Of a stretch of 64,000 nucleotides of DNA, positions 38,755 through 46,754 are shown piece by piece. Below the pieces are notes generated by a model. That model was not told the origin of the DNA. It made no database searches and saw only the letters and a program-made list of their open reading frames with translations. The position numbers and the translations under genes were made by a program. The stretch covers positions 9,114,001 through 9,178,000 of the forward strand of contig NZ_CP107995.1 in the NCBI RefSeq assembly GCF_036116635.1, written 5' to 3'. Numbering within the stretch: the stretch's first letter is position 1; the number at the start of each line of letters is the position of its first letter. Source of the DNA: Amycolatopsis sp. NBC_00345 (lineage in GTDB: Bacteria; Actinomycetota; Actinomycetes; Mycobacteriales; Pseudonocardiaceae).

Positions 38755-39438
38755 GTGCACGATGAGGTGGAATCCCAGGCTCCGGCCCGGGTGCTCCTGG
38801 TCGAGGACGACCGTGAACTGGCCGGGATGCTCGCCGAGCTGCTCCGCGAGGAGGGTTACGACACCGACCAGGCGCACGACGGTCAGCGCGGCCTGCACCT
38901 CGGGCTCACCGGGCACTACGACGTGATCGTCCTCGACCGGCGGCTGCCGGTGATGGACGGCTTGGCCGTGCTCGCCGGGCTGCGGCGCAAGGCCGTCACG
39001 GCGCGGGTGCTGGTGCTCTCGGCGCTGGGCGAGCTGGCCGACCGCGTGAACGGCCTCGACGCGGGCGCCGACGACTACCTGGTGAAGCCGTTCGAGACCG
39101 ACGAACTGCTCGCGCGCCTGCGGGCGCTCTGCCGTCGTGACCTCGACGGCGCGGAGTCGATCCCGCTCGGCACGGCGGCGCTGGACCTGCTGCGCCACGA
39201 GGTGGTGCTGGCGCGCGGCGAGCGCGTGACGCTGTCCGGGCGCGAGTTCGAGCTGCTGCGCACGCTGGCGCAGCGGCCGAAGTCGATCCACCCGCGCGCC
39301 GCGCTGCGCACCAACGTGTTCGCCGACTCGACGGGGGAGTCCATAGTGGACACATACGTGTACTACCTGCGGCGCAAGCTGGGCCGGGACGTGGTGAAGA
39401 CCGTGCACGGCCTCGGTTACCAGATCGGGGCCATGTGA
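38755..39438 (+). CDS. OmpR-family response regulator
   Basis: A 227-residue two-component regulator. The receiver has the acid pair Asp18-Asp19, the phosphoacceptor Asp61 (DVIVLD) and Lys111 in YLVKPF. The C-terminal winged helix (about 135-227) has the SGREFELLRTLAQRP and VDTYVYYLRRKLG hallmarks. GTG 38755, 57 bp after the antiporter, is preceded by TTGAGG (38715-38720) as a possible -35. It works with the kinase at 39452; targets unknown, perhaps the oxidase/antiporter operon. Confidence 0.92.
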   Translation: MHDEVESQAPARVLLVEDDRELAGMLAELLREEGYDTDQAHDGQRGLHLGLTGHYDVIVLDRRLPVMDGLAVLAGLRRKAVTARVLVLSALGELADRVNGLDAGADDYLVKPFETDELLARLRALCRRDLDGAESIPLGTAALDLLRHEVVLARGERVTLSGREFELLRTLAQRPKSIHPRAALRTNVFADSTGESIVDTYVYYLRRKLGRDVVKTVHGLGYQIGAM

Positions 39439-39465
39439 CGGCGGTGGTGATGTGACGGCGGTGGT
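39433..39465 (+). repeat. 17-bp tandem duplication at the kinase start
   Basis: A 16-base direct repeat, ATGTGACGGCGGTGGT, occurs at 39433-39448 and again at 39450-39465, a 17-bp period. It spans the response regulator stop codon and the kinase start codon. Confidence 0.85.
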
Positions 39466-40654
39466 CGATCCGGAGACGCGGGCGCTGCGGCGCGCTCGGC
39501 GGACGATCGCGGGCCAGATCGCCGTGGTGATCACGCTGGTGGTGCTGGCGGCGGGCGGGATCTCGTACTGGGTGCTGCTGCGCGGACAGAACGACGAGGT
39601 CGACCGCACGCTGAACACCACGCTGGCTCGCGGCCTGTCGGTGACGCCGCCGGGCTGCGTCTACCTGGTGACGCCCGCCGGCCACGTGCCGTCCGGGCCG
39701 ATGCCGTTCGCCGTGCCGCCGCCCGCATCGGTGCCGAACGACGGCGACGTCGTCACGGAGGAGCGCTCGCTCGGCGGCGGGACGTACATGATGCGCACGG
39801 TGAACCGCGGCGGGCAGGTGTCGCAGGCGTTCATGGACGAGTACTACCTGATCATGGACCGCGAGCAGCTGGTGTTCGGGCTGGCCGTGGCGGAGCTGGT
39901 GGTGCTGCTGGCGGCCGTCGTCAGCGGTTACCTGCTGGCGGGCCGCGCGATCCGGCCGCTGGGCGAGGCGCTGCGGCGGCAGCGGACGTTCGTGGCGGAC
40001 GCGTCGCACGAGCTGCGCGCGCCGTTGACGCGGCTGCACACCCGTACCCAACTGCTGGCCCGCCGGGCGCGCGGTTCGTCGGCGCCGGTATCCCCGGCCG
40101 AGCTGGACACGCTGGTCGACGGCACCCGCGAGCTGGGCGAGGTGGTGGAAGACCTGCTGCTGTCGGCGCAGGCGGGGTGCGAGCGCCCGTCGCTGGAGCC
40201 GGTGGAGCTGGGCCTGCTGGCGGAGCAGGCGGTGGCCGCCGAGGCCGTCCGCGCGGGCGACCGCCGGGTGCACATCTGCGTGCACCGTTCCCCGGGGCTG
40301 GCCGACGTCGTCCCGGGGGTGCCCACGGCGTTGCGCCGCGTGCTCTCGGCGCTGCTGGACAACGCCATCGGCCACACCCCGCCGGGCGGTTCGATCGAGG
40401 TGACCCTGGCCAACCCGGACGACCGGCACGTGGAACTCCGCGTGCAGGACACGGGAACGGGGTTCGCCCAGCGTGACGCGGAGCGCCTGTTCGAGCGCTT
40501 CGCCCACGGCACCAGCGGCGAGGGGCGCCGTTTCGGCTTGGGTCTCGCCTTGGTCCACGAGGTCGTCACCGGCCACGGCGGCACCATCGCGGCCGCCGGA
40601 GCGCCGGGCGTGGGCGCGACTTTCACCCTGCGTTTCACCCGCGCTGCTCGCTAG
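39452..40654 (+). CDS. Sensor histidine kinase
   Basis: A 400-residue membrane kinase with two membrane helices (about 22-44 and 140-163) flanking an extracellular domain of about 95 residues, then a dimerisation H-box (DASHELRAPLT, His186) and an ATPase domain with N-box (LLDNAIGHTPPGG), DTGTGF and FGLGLALVHEVV. GTG 39452 is used; a 17-bp tandem duplication puts a decoy GTG at 39435 that stops after six codons. It phosphorylates the regulator at 38755. Confidence 0.92.
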   Translation: MTAVVDPETRALRRARRTIAGQIAVVITLVVLAAGGISYWVLLRGQNDEVDRTLNTTLARGLSVTPPGCVYLVTPAGHVPSGPMPFAVPPPASVPNDGDVVTEERSLGGGTYMMRTVNRGGQVSQAFMDEYYLIMDREQLVFGLAVAELVVLLAAVVSGYLLAGRAIRPLGEALRRQRTFVADASHELRAPLTRLHTRTQLLARRARGSSAPVSPAELDTLVDGTRELGEVVEDLLLSAQAGCERPSLEPVELGLLAEQAVAAEAVRAGDRRVHICVHRSPGLADVVPGVPTALRRVLSALLDNAIGHTPPGGSIEVTLANPDDRHVELRVQDTGTGFAQRDAERLFERFAHGTSGEGRRFGLGLALVHEVVTGHGGTIAAAGAPGVGATFTLRFTRAAR

Positions 40655-40689
40655 CCGTCCGGCCTGGCTCTGCGCACGGGAGTTTCGTG

Positions 40690-40714
40690 ACAGTGTTTCA
40701 AAACAGTGTTACGG
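40690..40714. promoter_or_regulatory. Direct repeat and TetR-like half-site upstream of membrane protein gene
   Basis: ACAGTGTT occurs twice (40690-40697 and 40703-40710) and ACAGTGTTACGG (40703-40714) equals half of the dyad at 29036-29057. It could be a second site for the TetR protein at 28432-29028. Confidence 0.4.
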
Positions 40715-40745
40715 TTGTCGCCAGTCGACCTGGAGGATGATGACC

Positions 40746-41129
40746 ATGCACGGCCCCGTTCAGCTGTTCACCGTGATCGCCCTGGTCTCGCTGCCGACCG
40801 TGATGTACGGCGGGTACGCGCTGATGGGCGTGCTCCGCCGCGGCGACCTCACCGACGCCCAGCGCGGGATGTTCCGCGCCGGCCACGCGCACGCCGGGGT
40901 GCTGCTGGTCCTCGTGCTCGCGGCGTTGCAAGTACTCGACCGCGGCGGGCTCGGCGACTCCGCGCGGTGGGTCGTCTGCCTGCTGCTGCTCTTCGGGGTG
41001 CTGGCGCAGTCCGGCGGGTTCTTCCTGGCCATGCTGAAGACCAAGGTCGGGATGCGGGTGACCACGGCCGGCGCCGTGCTGCTGGGCGCCTCGATGCTGA
41101 TCACGGCGTACGGCGTCGCGTTCCCCTGA
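40746..41129 (+). CDS. Small four-helix integral membrane protein
   Basis: A 127-residue protein made almost entirely of four membrane helices (about residues 4-28, 47-66, 74-99 and 104-127). A GHAHAG motif sits at the start of helix two (His pair near residue 45). No known function. ATG 40746 gives a good distance to GGAGG (40732-40736); ATGs at 40737 and 40740 are in frame but too close to it. It stands alone between the kinase and hisS. The promoter carries a half-site shared with the TetR operator near 29 kb. Confidence 0.7.
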   Translation: MHGPVQLFTVIALVSLPTVMYGGYALMGVLRRGDLTDAQRGMFRAGHAHAGVLLVLVLAALQVLDRGGLGDSARWVVCLLLLFGVLAQSGGFFLAMLKTKVGMRVTTAGAVLLGASMLITAYGVAFP

Positions 41130-41165
41130 AGAACGCGCTCGCACCCGGTCGTTAAGCTTGATGAC

Positions 41166-42458
41166 GTGCCTGAATACCTGTCGACCGCGCCTGTCAAGGG
41201 GACCCGAGACTTCCTCCCCGCCGAAATGTCCGTCCGCACGCAGGTGTTCGGCCATCTCTACGAGGTGCTGGAGAGCTACGGCTTCCTCCGCTACGACGGC
41301 CCGGTGCTGGAGCAGGCCGAGGTCTACGAGCGGAAGTCCGGCCAGGAGATCGCCGACCAGCAGCTGTACACGCTGACCACGCGGGGCGGCGAGCGGCTGG
41401 CGCTGCGCCCGGAGATGACGCCGTCGGTGGCGCGGATGATCGCGGGCAACGCGAAGTCGCTCTCGTTCCCGGTGCGCTGGTACAGCCACCCGAACTGCCA
41501 CCGCTACGAGCGCCCGCAGCGCGGCCGCGTGCGTGAGCACTGGCAGATCAACGCGGACATCTTCGGCTCGGACAGCGCGAACTGCGAGATCGAGATGTTC
41601 GAGCTGATCCACGACCTGATGGGCGCGCTCGGTGCGTCGCCGGACATGTTCGCGGTGCGCGTGAACGACCGGAACCTGCTCTCCTCGGCGCTCACCGACG
41701 TCGTCGGCGTCAGCGCCGAGCAGCTGCCGCAGGTGTTCGCGCTGGTGGACCGCTGGGAGAAGACGGCGGCCGACGACCTTGCCGCGAGCGCGGCGGAGAT
41801 CGGGCTCGCGGACAAGCAGTTCGAGAAGCTGACCGAGACGCTCGCCGCGGGCCCGGCGCTGCTCGACGAGCTGCCCGCCGAGGTCAAGGAGAACTCGAAC
41901 CTGGTGCGCGTGCTGTCCAGCAGCGCCGCGAGCCTGGTGCGCTTCGAGCCGATGATCGTGCGCGGGCTGGCCTACTACACGTCCACCGTGTTCGAGGTCT
42001 TCGACACCTCGCCGCAGAACCGCCGCGCCCTGTTCGGCGGCGGCCGGTACAGCGACCTCGCGTCGCTGTTCACCAAGGAGCAGATCCCCGGCATCGGCTT
42101 CGGCATGGGCGACGTGACGCTGATGGACTTCCTCAGCACGCACGGCCTCACGCCGTCCCCGCGCAGCGAGGTCGACGTCGTGGTGATCCCGGTGACCGAG
42201 GAGCTGGGCGACGCGGCGCGCGAGGTCGCGACGTCGCTGCGCCGCGCGGGCCTGCGCACGTCCACCCCGCTGGAGCCGCGCAAGCTGGGCAAGGAACTGA
42301 CCCGCGCCGACAAGTCCGGGGCGGCCGCCGTGGTCATCGTCGGCCAGGAGGACTGGGCGGCGGGAAACGTTACTGTCCGGGGCCTTGCCACTCGCGAACA
42401 GCAGCAGGTCGCGCTGGCGGAGGTGCCGGCCGTGGTTTCCGCGTTGCTCGACCACTAA
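41166..42458 (+). CDS. hisS: Histidyl-tRNA synthetase
   Basis: A 430-residue class II synthetase that charges tRNA-His. N-terminal KGTRDFLP, motif 2 RYERPQRGRVREHWQ (Arg113 onward) and the C-terminal anticodon-binding domain (about 335-430) are all present, so it is not the HisZ paralogue. The histidine A motif reads RGLAYY (266-271) instead of the usual RGLDYY, while the catalytic Arg266 is kept. GTG 41166 is the start. Whether it is the only HisRS of the organism cannot be told. Confidence 0.88.
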   Translation: MPEYLSTAPVKGTRDFLPAEMSVRTQVFGHLYEVLESYGFLRYDGPVLEQAEVYERKSGQEIADQQLYTLTTRGGERLALRPEMTPSVARMIAGNAKSLSFPVRWYSHPNCHRYERPQRGRVREHWQINADIFGSDSANCEIEMFELIHDLMGALGASPDMFAVRVNDRNLLSSALTDVVGVSAEQLPQVFALVDRWEKTAADDLAASAAEIGLADKQFEKLTETLAAGPALLDELPAEVKENSNLVRVLSSSAASLVRFEPMIVRGLAYYTSTVFEVFDTSPQNRRALFGGGRYSDLASLFTKEQIPGIGFGMGDVTLMDFLSTHGLTPSPRSEVDVVVIPVTEELGDAAREVATSLRRAGLRTSTPLEPRKLGKELTRADKSGAAAVVIVGQEDWAAGNVTVRGLATREQQQVALAEVPAVVSALLDH

Positions 42459-42460
42459 AG

Positions 42461-42508
42461 GCTCGTGAGTGGCTATGACGGTTCTAACCGTCATAGCCAC
42501 TCACGAGC
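42461..42508. repeat. Palindromic repeat family D, copy 1
   Basis: Perfect 23-base arms (GCTCGTGAGTGGCTATGACG plus GTT at 42461-42483; complement 42486-42508) with a 2-base centre, right after hisS. The convergent hydrolase ends inside it with a TAG at 42484-42486. Its arms carry GG/CC where copies 2 and 3 have GT/AC, changed on both sides. Confidence 0.88.
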
Positions 42509-43227
42509 AGTTTCCTCAGCAGCAACGCGACTTCCGCCGGCCGGGTACTCGCCACGGAGTGCCCCGCATTCGCCACCACTTCCACCCGAGCCCCCGCCGC
42601 CGCGTAACGGGTCGCGGTTTTCGCGCAGTCGTACAAGCTGTCGCGGGCACCGAGGATCACCAGCGCGGGCAGGCCCAGCTCACGCAATTGGACGTCCAGC
42701 GGCCGGGCCGCGAGGACGCGCCGCCGGTCGACCAGGACGGTGCGGTCCATGGCGGGACTGCTCACGGCGAAGTCCGCCACGAGGTCGAATCGCCGCAGAA
42801 ACGGGCTGGCCGCGAGTAACCGCAGCGGGCCGCCGACCAACGGGAGCAGGCCGTGGCCCGGCGGGAACGTCGCGTAGCTGTAGTCCGGCGCCTGCCCGAT
42901 CACGACCACCCGCTCGACCAGGCCCGTCCGCTCGGCCAGCGCCAGCACCACGTCGGCGCCGAAGGAGTGCCCGACGGCCGTGACCGCCGAACAACCGAGT
43001 ACCTCCAACACGTTCGCCACCGCCGAGGCCTGCGAGAGCGCATCGAGGCCGGTATGCCCGCCCGTCGAACCGTGGCCGCGCAGGTCGACGCGCACCACGC
43101 GGTAGTCCTCGGCGAGCAGCGGGACGAGCCGGTCGTACGAGCGCAGCGAGCCGCTGAACCCGTGCACCAGCAACACAACCGGCGCGTCCGACGGTCCGTC
43201 CTCGCGGACGTGCAGCGGCGCCGTCAT
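42484..43227 (-). CDS. Alpha/beta hydrolase
   Basis: A 247-residue hydrolase. The oxyanion-side HG motif is VHGFSGSLRSYD (about 21-32), the nucleophile elbow is VGHSFGAD (Ser about 89), and the final His lies in NAGHSVAST. It overlaps the upstream flavoprotein gene by 4 bp, and forms an operon TetR-flavoprotein-hydrolase. The last residues, LVSGYDG, and the stop codon are coded by palindromic repeat D copy 1, a sign that the repeat arrived at, or grew into, the end of this gene. Confidence 0.85.
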   Translation of the reverse strand: MTAPLHVREDGPSDAPVVLLVHGFSGSLRSYDRLVPLLAEDYRVVRVDLRGHGSTGGHTGLDALSQASAVANVLEVLGCSAVTAVGHSFGADVVLALAERTGLVERVVVIGQAPDYSYATFPPGHGLLPLVGGPLRLLAASPFLRRFDLVADFAVSSPAMDRTVLVDRRRVLAARPLDVQLRELGLPALVILGARDSLYDCAKTATRYAAAGARVEVVANAGHSVASTRPAEVALLLRKLLVSGYDG

Positions 43228-44888
43228 TCCACGGCCCGGGCCATCGCCCGGCCCGCGGCGCGGCCGGAGAAGATGCAGCCGCCCAGGAAAGTGCCCTCCA
43301 GTGCGTTGTAACCGTGGACGCCACCGCCGCCGAAGCCCGCGACCTCACCCGCGGCGTACAGGCCGGGGAACGCCGAGCCGTCGGCGCGGACCGCCTGGGA
43401 GTCCAAAGTGGTCTGGACGCCGCCGAGGGTCTTGCGGGTCAGGATGTTCAGCCGGACGGCGATCAACGGCCCGTGCGCGGGGTCGAGGAAACGGTGCGGC
43501 TTGACCACCCGCGCCACCCGGTCGCCGATGAACCGGCGCGCGTTCGCGACGGCCATCAGCTGCAGGTCCTTCGAGTACGGGTTCCCGACCTCCAGATCCC
43601 GGGCCACGATCTGGCTCTCCAGCTCCGCGGCGTCGATCCGCGGCCCGCGCGAGAGCTTGTTCATCCCGTCGACGAGTGCGGGAACATCCTGCGCGACAAC
43701 GAAGTCCACGCCATGGCGCTTGAACGCGTCGACCGGCCCCGGCGCGCCCTTGGCCGCGCGGGCGGTCAGCGTCAGCTTGAGGTCCTTGCCGGTGATGTCC
43801 GGGTTCTGCTCCGAGCCCGACAGCATGAACTCCTTCTCCAGGATCGTCTGCGTCAGCACGAACCACGAGTAGTCGTGGCCGGTGGCGAGGATCGTCTTCA
43901 GCGACCCGTTGGTGTCGAAGCCGGGGAAGTTCGGCGCGGGCAGGCGCTGCCCGGTGGCGTCGAACCAGAGTGACGACGGGCCGGGGATGATCCGGATCGC
44001 GTGGTTCGGCCAGATCGGGTCCCAGTTGTGGATTCCCTCGGTGTAGTGCCACATCCGGTCGCGGTTCACCACGTTCGCGCCGGCCGTCTCGGTGATCGCG
44101 ATCATGCGACCGTCCACATGGGCCGGCACGCCGGGGATCATCGTGGCGGGCACCGGGCCCAGCCGCTCGACCGGCCAGTTGCGCCGGACCAGCTCGTGGT
44201 TGTGGCCGATGCCGCCCGAGCTGACCAGCACCGCCTTCGCCCGCAGCTCGAACTCGCCCGCCTTCTCGCGCGACGACTTCCGGCCGCGCTCCTCGTCGGA
44301 CGGCACCAGCACCGTGCCGCGGACGCCGACCGCCGCGCCGTCTTCGACGACCAGCTCGTCCACCTGGTGCCGGAACGCGAACTGGACCAGCCCGCGCCGC
44401 TCGCCGTCGAGGACGGGCTCGGCGAACACCCGCACCACCTCGGGGCCGGTGCCCCAGGTGAGGTGGAACCGCGGCACGGAGTTGCCGTGCCCGCCCGCCG
44501 TGCCGCCGCCGCGCTCGGCCCAGCCGACCATCGGCGTCACGCGCAGGCCCAGGTCACGCAGGTACTGGCGCTTCTCGGTGGTGGCGAAGCGCACGTACGC
44601 CTCGGCCCACTTCCGCGCCCAGTGGTCCTCGTCCTCACGGTCGAAGCCCGCGGAGTCGAGCCAGTCGCGCAACGCGAGTTCGTAGGAGTCCTTCACACCG
44701 AGCCGGCGCTGCTCGGGGCTGTCGACGAACATCAGCCCGCCCAGCGACCAGAACGCCTGGCCGCCGAGGTTGGCGCGGTTCTCCTGGTCCAGCACGAGCA
44801 CCCGGCGGCCCGCCTTGACCAGCTCGTGCGTCGCGACGAGCCCGGCGAGGCCCGCCCCGACCACGATGACGTCCGGTTCGAAGGTCAT
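43224..44888 (-). CDS. FAD-binding dehydrogenase (KstD/fumarate reductase flavoprotein family)
   Basis: A 554-residue flavoprotein with the FAD-binding motif VVGAGLAGLVA (about 9-19), GGQAFWSLGGL near residue 42-52, and the C-terminal block AAGEVAGFGGGGVHGYNALE. It resembles 3-ketosteroid-dehydrogenase-like proteins of mycobacteria and Amycolatopsis. Substrate unknown. One base separates it from TetR upstream and it overlaps the hydrolase by 4 bp, so a steroid- or ester-like catabolic route is possible. Confidence 0.85.
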   Translation of the reverse strand: MTFEPDVIVVGAGLAGLVATHELVKAGRRVLVLDQENRANLGGQAFWSLGGLMFVDSPEQRRLGVKDSYELALRDWLDSAGFDREDEDHWARKWAEAYVRFATTEKRQYLRDLGLRVTPMVGWAERGGGTAGGHGNSVPRFHLTWGTGPEVVRVFAEPVLDGERRGLVQFAFRHQVDELVVEDGAAVGVRGTVLVPSDEERGRKSSREKAGEFELRAKAVLVSSGGIGHNHELVRRNWPVERLGPVPATMIPGVPAHVDGRMIAITETAGANVVNRDRMWHYTEGIHNWDPIWPNHAIRIIPGPSSLWFDATGQRLPAPNFPGFDTNGSLKTILATGHDYSWFVLTQTILEKEFMLSGSEQNPDITGKDLKLTLTARAAKGAPGPVDAFKRHGVDFVVAQDVPALVDGMNKLSRGPRIDAAELESQIVARDLEVGNPYSKDLQLMAVANARRFIGDRVARVVKPHRFLDPAHGPLIAVRLNILTRKTLGGVQTTLDSQAVRADGSAFPGLYAAGEVAGFGGGGVHGYNALEGTFLGGCIFSGRAAGRAMARAVE

Positions 44889-44889
44889 T

Positions 44890-45501
44890 TCACACTCCTG
44901 GGGTGCTGTAAGCCGTCACGACGTGCACGGCGAGGTCGGTGCGGCGCTGCCACACCACGGGGTCGTCCGGTTCCATCAGGCACTGCACGGTGGTGCCGTC
45001 GTGGGCCGCGATCAGTGCCTGGCCCAGCGCGGCGCGGTCGGGCACGGTCCGCCCGGCCCGCGCGAGCAGGCGTTCGAGCAACGGCATCAGCGCCTCGACG
45101 ATCGCGTCCTCACGCGCCGTCATCATCCGCCGCAGGCCCGGATTGCGCAGGGCGTGCGCGGTGAATTCGGCGCTGACCCGGTACCAGGCGTCGTCCACCG
45201 GGATCGCCGGCAGCAGCAGCTCGACGGCGGCGCGCACATCGGTGACGTCGTCCGCGCCCGCCTCGTCGAACGCCGCCCGCAGCCCGTCGATCATCGCCGC
45301 GGACCGCTGCTCCCACATGGCCAGGAAAAGCTCGTCCAGCGAGGCGAAGTTCGAGTAGAACGCGCCGCGCGTGTACCCCGCGCGCTCGCAGATCTGCTCC
45401 ACAGTGGACCGTCCGAAGCCCTCTTCGGCGAACACTTCGAGGGCGGCGTCCAGCAGCCGTCGCCGGGTCTCGGTCCGGCGCCGGGGTACCCGAGTGGTCA
45501 T
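44890..45501 (-). CDS. TetR family transcriptional regulator
   Basis: A 203-residue TetR protein: DNA-binding residues about 8-58 (TRRRLLDAALEVFAEEGFGR and TRGAFYSNF). It is first gene of an operon with the flavoprotein and hydrolase. The start ATG 45501 lies 8 bp from a long dyad at 45510-45554 whose arms are 15 bp, the probable operator, giving autoregulation. Confidence 0.88.
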   Translation of the reverse strand: MTTRVPRRRTETRRRLLDAALEVFAEEGFGRSTVEQICERAGYTRGAFYSNFASLDELFLAMWEQRSAAMIDGLRAAFDEAGADDVTDVRAAVELLLPAIPVDDAWYRVSAEFTAHALRNPGLRRMMTAREDAIVEALMPLLERLLARAGRTVPDRAALGQALIAAHDGTTVQCLMEPDDPVVWQRRTDLAVHVVTAYSTPGV

Positions 45502-45509
45502 GGTGAGCC

Positions 45510-45554
45510 CCTTTCGATACGCCAACGTACTCAATACACTGGCGTATCGAAAGG
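45510..45554. promoter_or_regulatory. Long TetR operator dyad
   Basis: Perfect 15-base arms CCTTTCGATACGCCA (45510-45524) and TGGCGTATCGAAAGG (45540-45554) surround a 15-base spacer. Inside, ATACGCCAACGTAC and ATACACTGGCGTAT look like two overlapping subsites. It lies just upstream of the TetR start. Confidence 0.7.
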
Positions 45555-45602
45555 CCTCGTGAGTGTTTATGACGGTTAGAACCGTCATAAACACTCACGA
45601 GG
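45555..45602. repeat. Palindromic repeat family D, copy 2
   Basis: Perfect 48-base palindrome with 23-base arms (starting CCTCGTGAGTGTTTATGACG) and a 2-base centre. It directly follows the operator dyad and starts 3 bp after the stop of the amidohydrolase gene read on the minus strand, so it may terminate that gene and isolate the TetR promoter. Confidence 0.88.
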
Positions 45603-45604
45603 GG

Positions 45605-46750
45605 TCAGGCGATGCGGCCCTCCGCCATGACCAGCAGCGGGTGCCGCAGTGCGTCGAGGTCGGCGAGGGGATCACCGTCGACGACCAGGACGTCCGCGGC
45701 CAGCCCGGCCTCCAGGCGGCCGGTGACGCCGCCCAGGCCGAGGCCCGCGGCGCTGTCCTCCGTCGAGATCTCCAGGATGCGGCGGCGCGAGAAGCCGAGC
45801 CACTCGTACAGCTCCAGCGCGCCGACCGGGTCGTCGAAGACCGAGCCGCGCAGGCCCGCGTCGGTGCCCGCGATCAGGCGGACGCCGTGCTCTTCGAGCC
45901 AGGGCAGCCGGCCGTAGACGCGCCTGCTCACTTCCTCGCCCATCCGCTCGGCCATCATCCGCCAGTTGCGGCTGCTGGTGGAGCAGGCGGAGATGTTCGC
46001 CGCGGCCATCCGCCGGGCGACGTCCGGCCGCAGGTCCGTCTGCCCCGGCCCGGTCATGAAGGTGCAGTGCTCGATCGTCGCGACGCCCGCGTCCGCGCAG
46101 TCCGCGATCGCGTCCGCGCCGTGCGCGTGCGCGGCCACCGGCAGGCCGTGCCGGGCCGCCTGCTCGACGACGACCCGCAGCGCGGCCGAGTCGAACTGCG
46201 ATTCCCACATGTCCGCGCCGCCCTCGGTGATCTGGCCGCCGCTGGCCATCACCTTGATCACGTCGGCGCCGGCCGCGGCGTTGGCGTCGACCAGCGCGCG
46301 GATCTCGTTGTCCCCGGACACCGCGCCGCCGAAGAAGTGGCAGTGGCCCTCCGGGACGGTCAACGGCGGGCCGGACGCCAGCAGCCGCGGGCCGACGCCG
46401 GGCTTCGAGACGGTGCGGCCGCCGAGGTCGCGGACGGTCGTGACCCCGCTGCGGAGGAGCTGCGTCAGCCGGTCGCGCGCGCCGTCGGCCAGGGTTTCCT
46501 CGTCCGCGGCCAGGAAGTTCGGCAGCATCTCCGGGCTCGCGTCGAACGACAGGTGCACGTGGACGTTGAACAGCCCGGCGAGCACGGTCCCGCCGGGGAA
46601 GTCACGGGTCACCGGGTCGATCGCCAGCGGCGCCACGTCGTCACGGCGGCCCACGGCGACGATCTCGCCGTCGCGGACCAGCACCGCGCCGTGCTCCAGC
46701 GGGGTGTTCGGCCGGGGCAGCACGCGGTCCGCGGTGATCAGGGTGTCCAC
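45605..46750 (-). CDS. Metal-dependent amidohydrolase (imidazolonepropionase-like)
   Basis: A 381-residue amidohydrolase-superfamily enzyme. Metal ligands expected: His64 and His66 (HVH), the bridging Lys166 (IKVMASGG), His208/His210 (AHAHG) and His228 (IEHCT), plus an Asp in GTDAGL. Many such enzymes are prolidase-like or hydrolyse amides of amino acids. GTG 46750 was chosen; the frame extends upstream into the next gene. It follows the membrane protein gene closely (5 bp) and may be in the XRE operon. Confidence 0.85.
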   Translation of the reverse strand: MDTLITADRVLPRPNTPLEHGAVLVRDGEIVAVGRRDDVAPLAIDPVTRDFPGGTVLAGLFNVHVHLSFDASPEMLPNFLAADEETLADGARDRLTQLLRSGVTTVRDLGGRTVSKPGVGPRLLASGPPLTVPEGHCHFFGGAVSGDNEIRALVDANAAAGADVIKVMASGGQITEGGADMWESQFDSAALRVVVEQAARHGLPVAAHAHGADAIADCADAGVATIEHCTFMTGPGQTDLRPDVARRMAAANISACSTSSRNWRMMAERMGEEVSRRVYGRLPWLEEHGVRLIAGTDAGLRGSVFDDPVGALELYEWLGFSRRRILEISTEDSAAGLGLGGVTGRLEAGLAADVLVVDGDPLADLDALRHPLLVMAEGRIA

Positions 46751-46754
46751 AGTC

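Noticed and set aside
44001..45164. A 387-codon plus-strand frame
   Set aside because: It is opposite to the FAD dehydrogenase and TetR genes and has no domain features.
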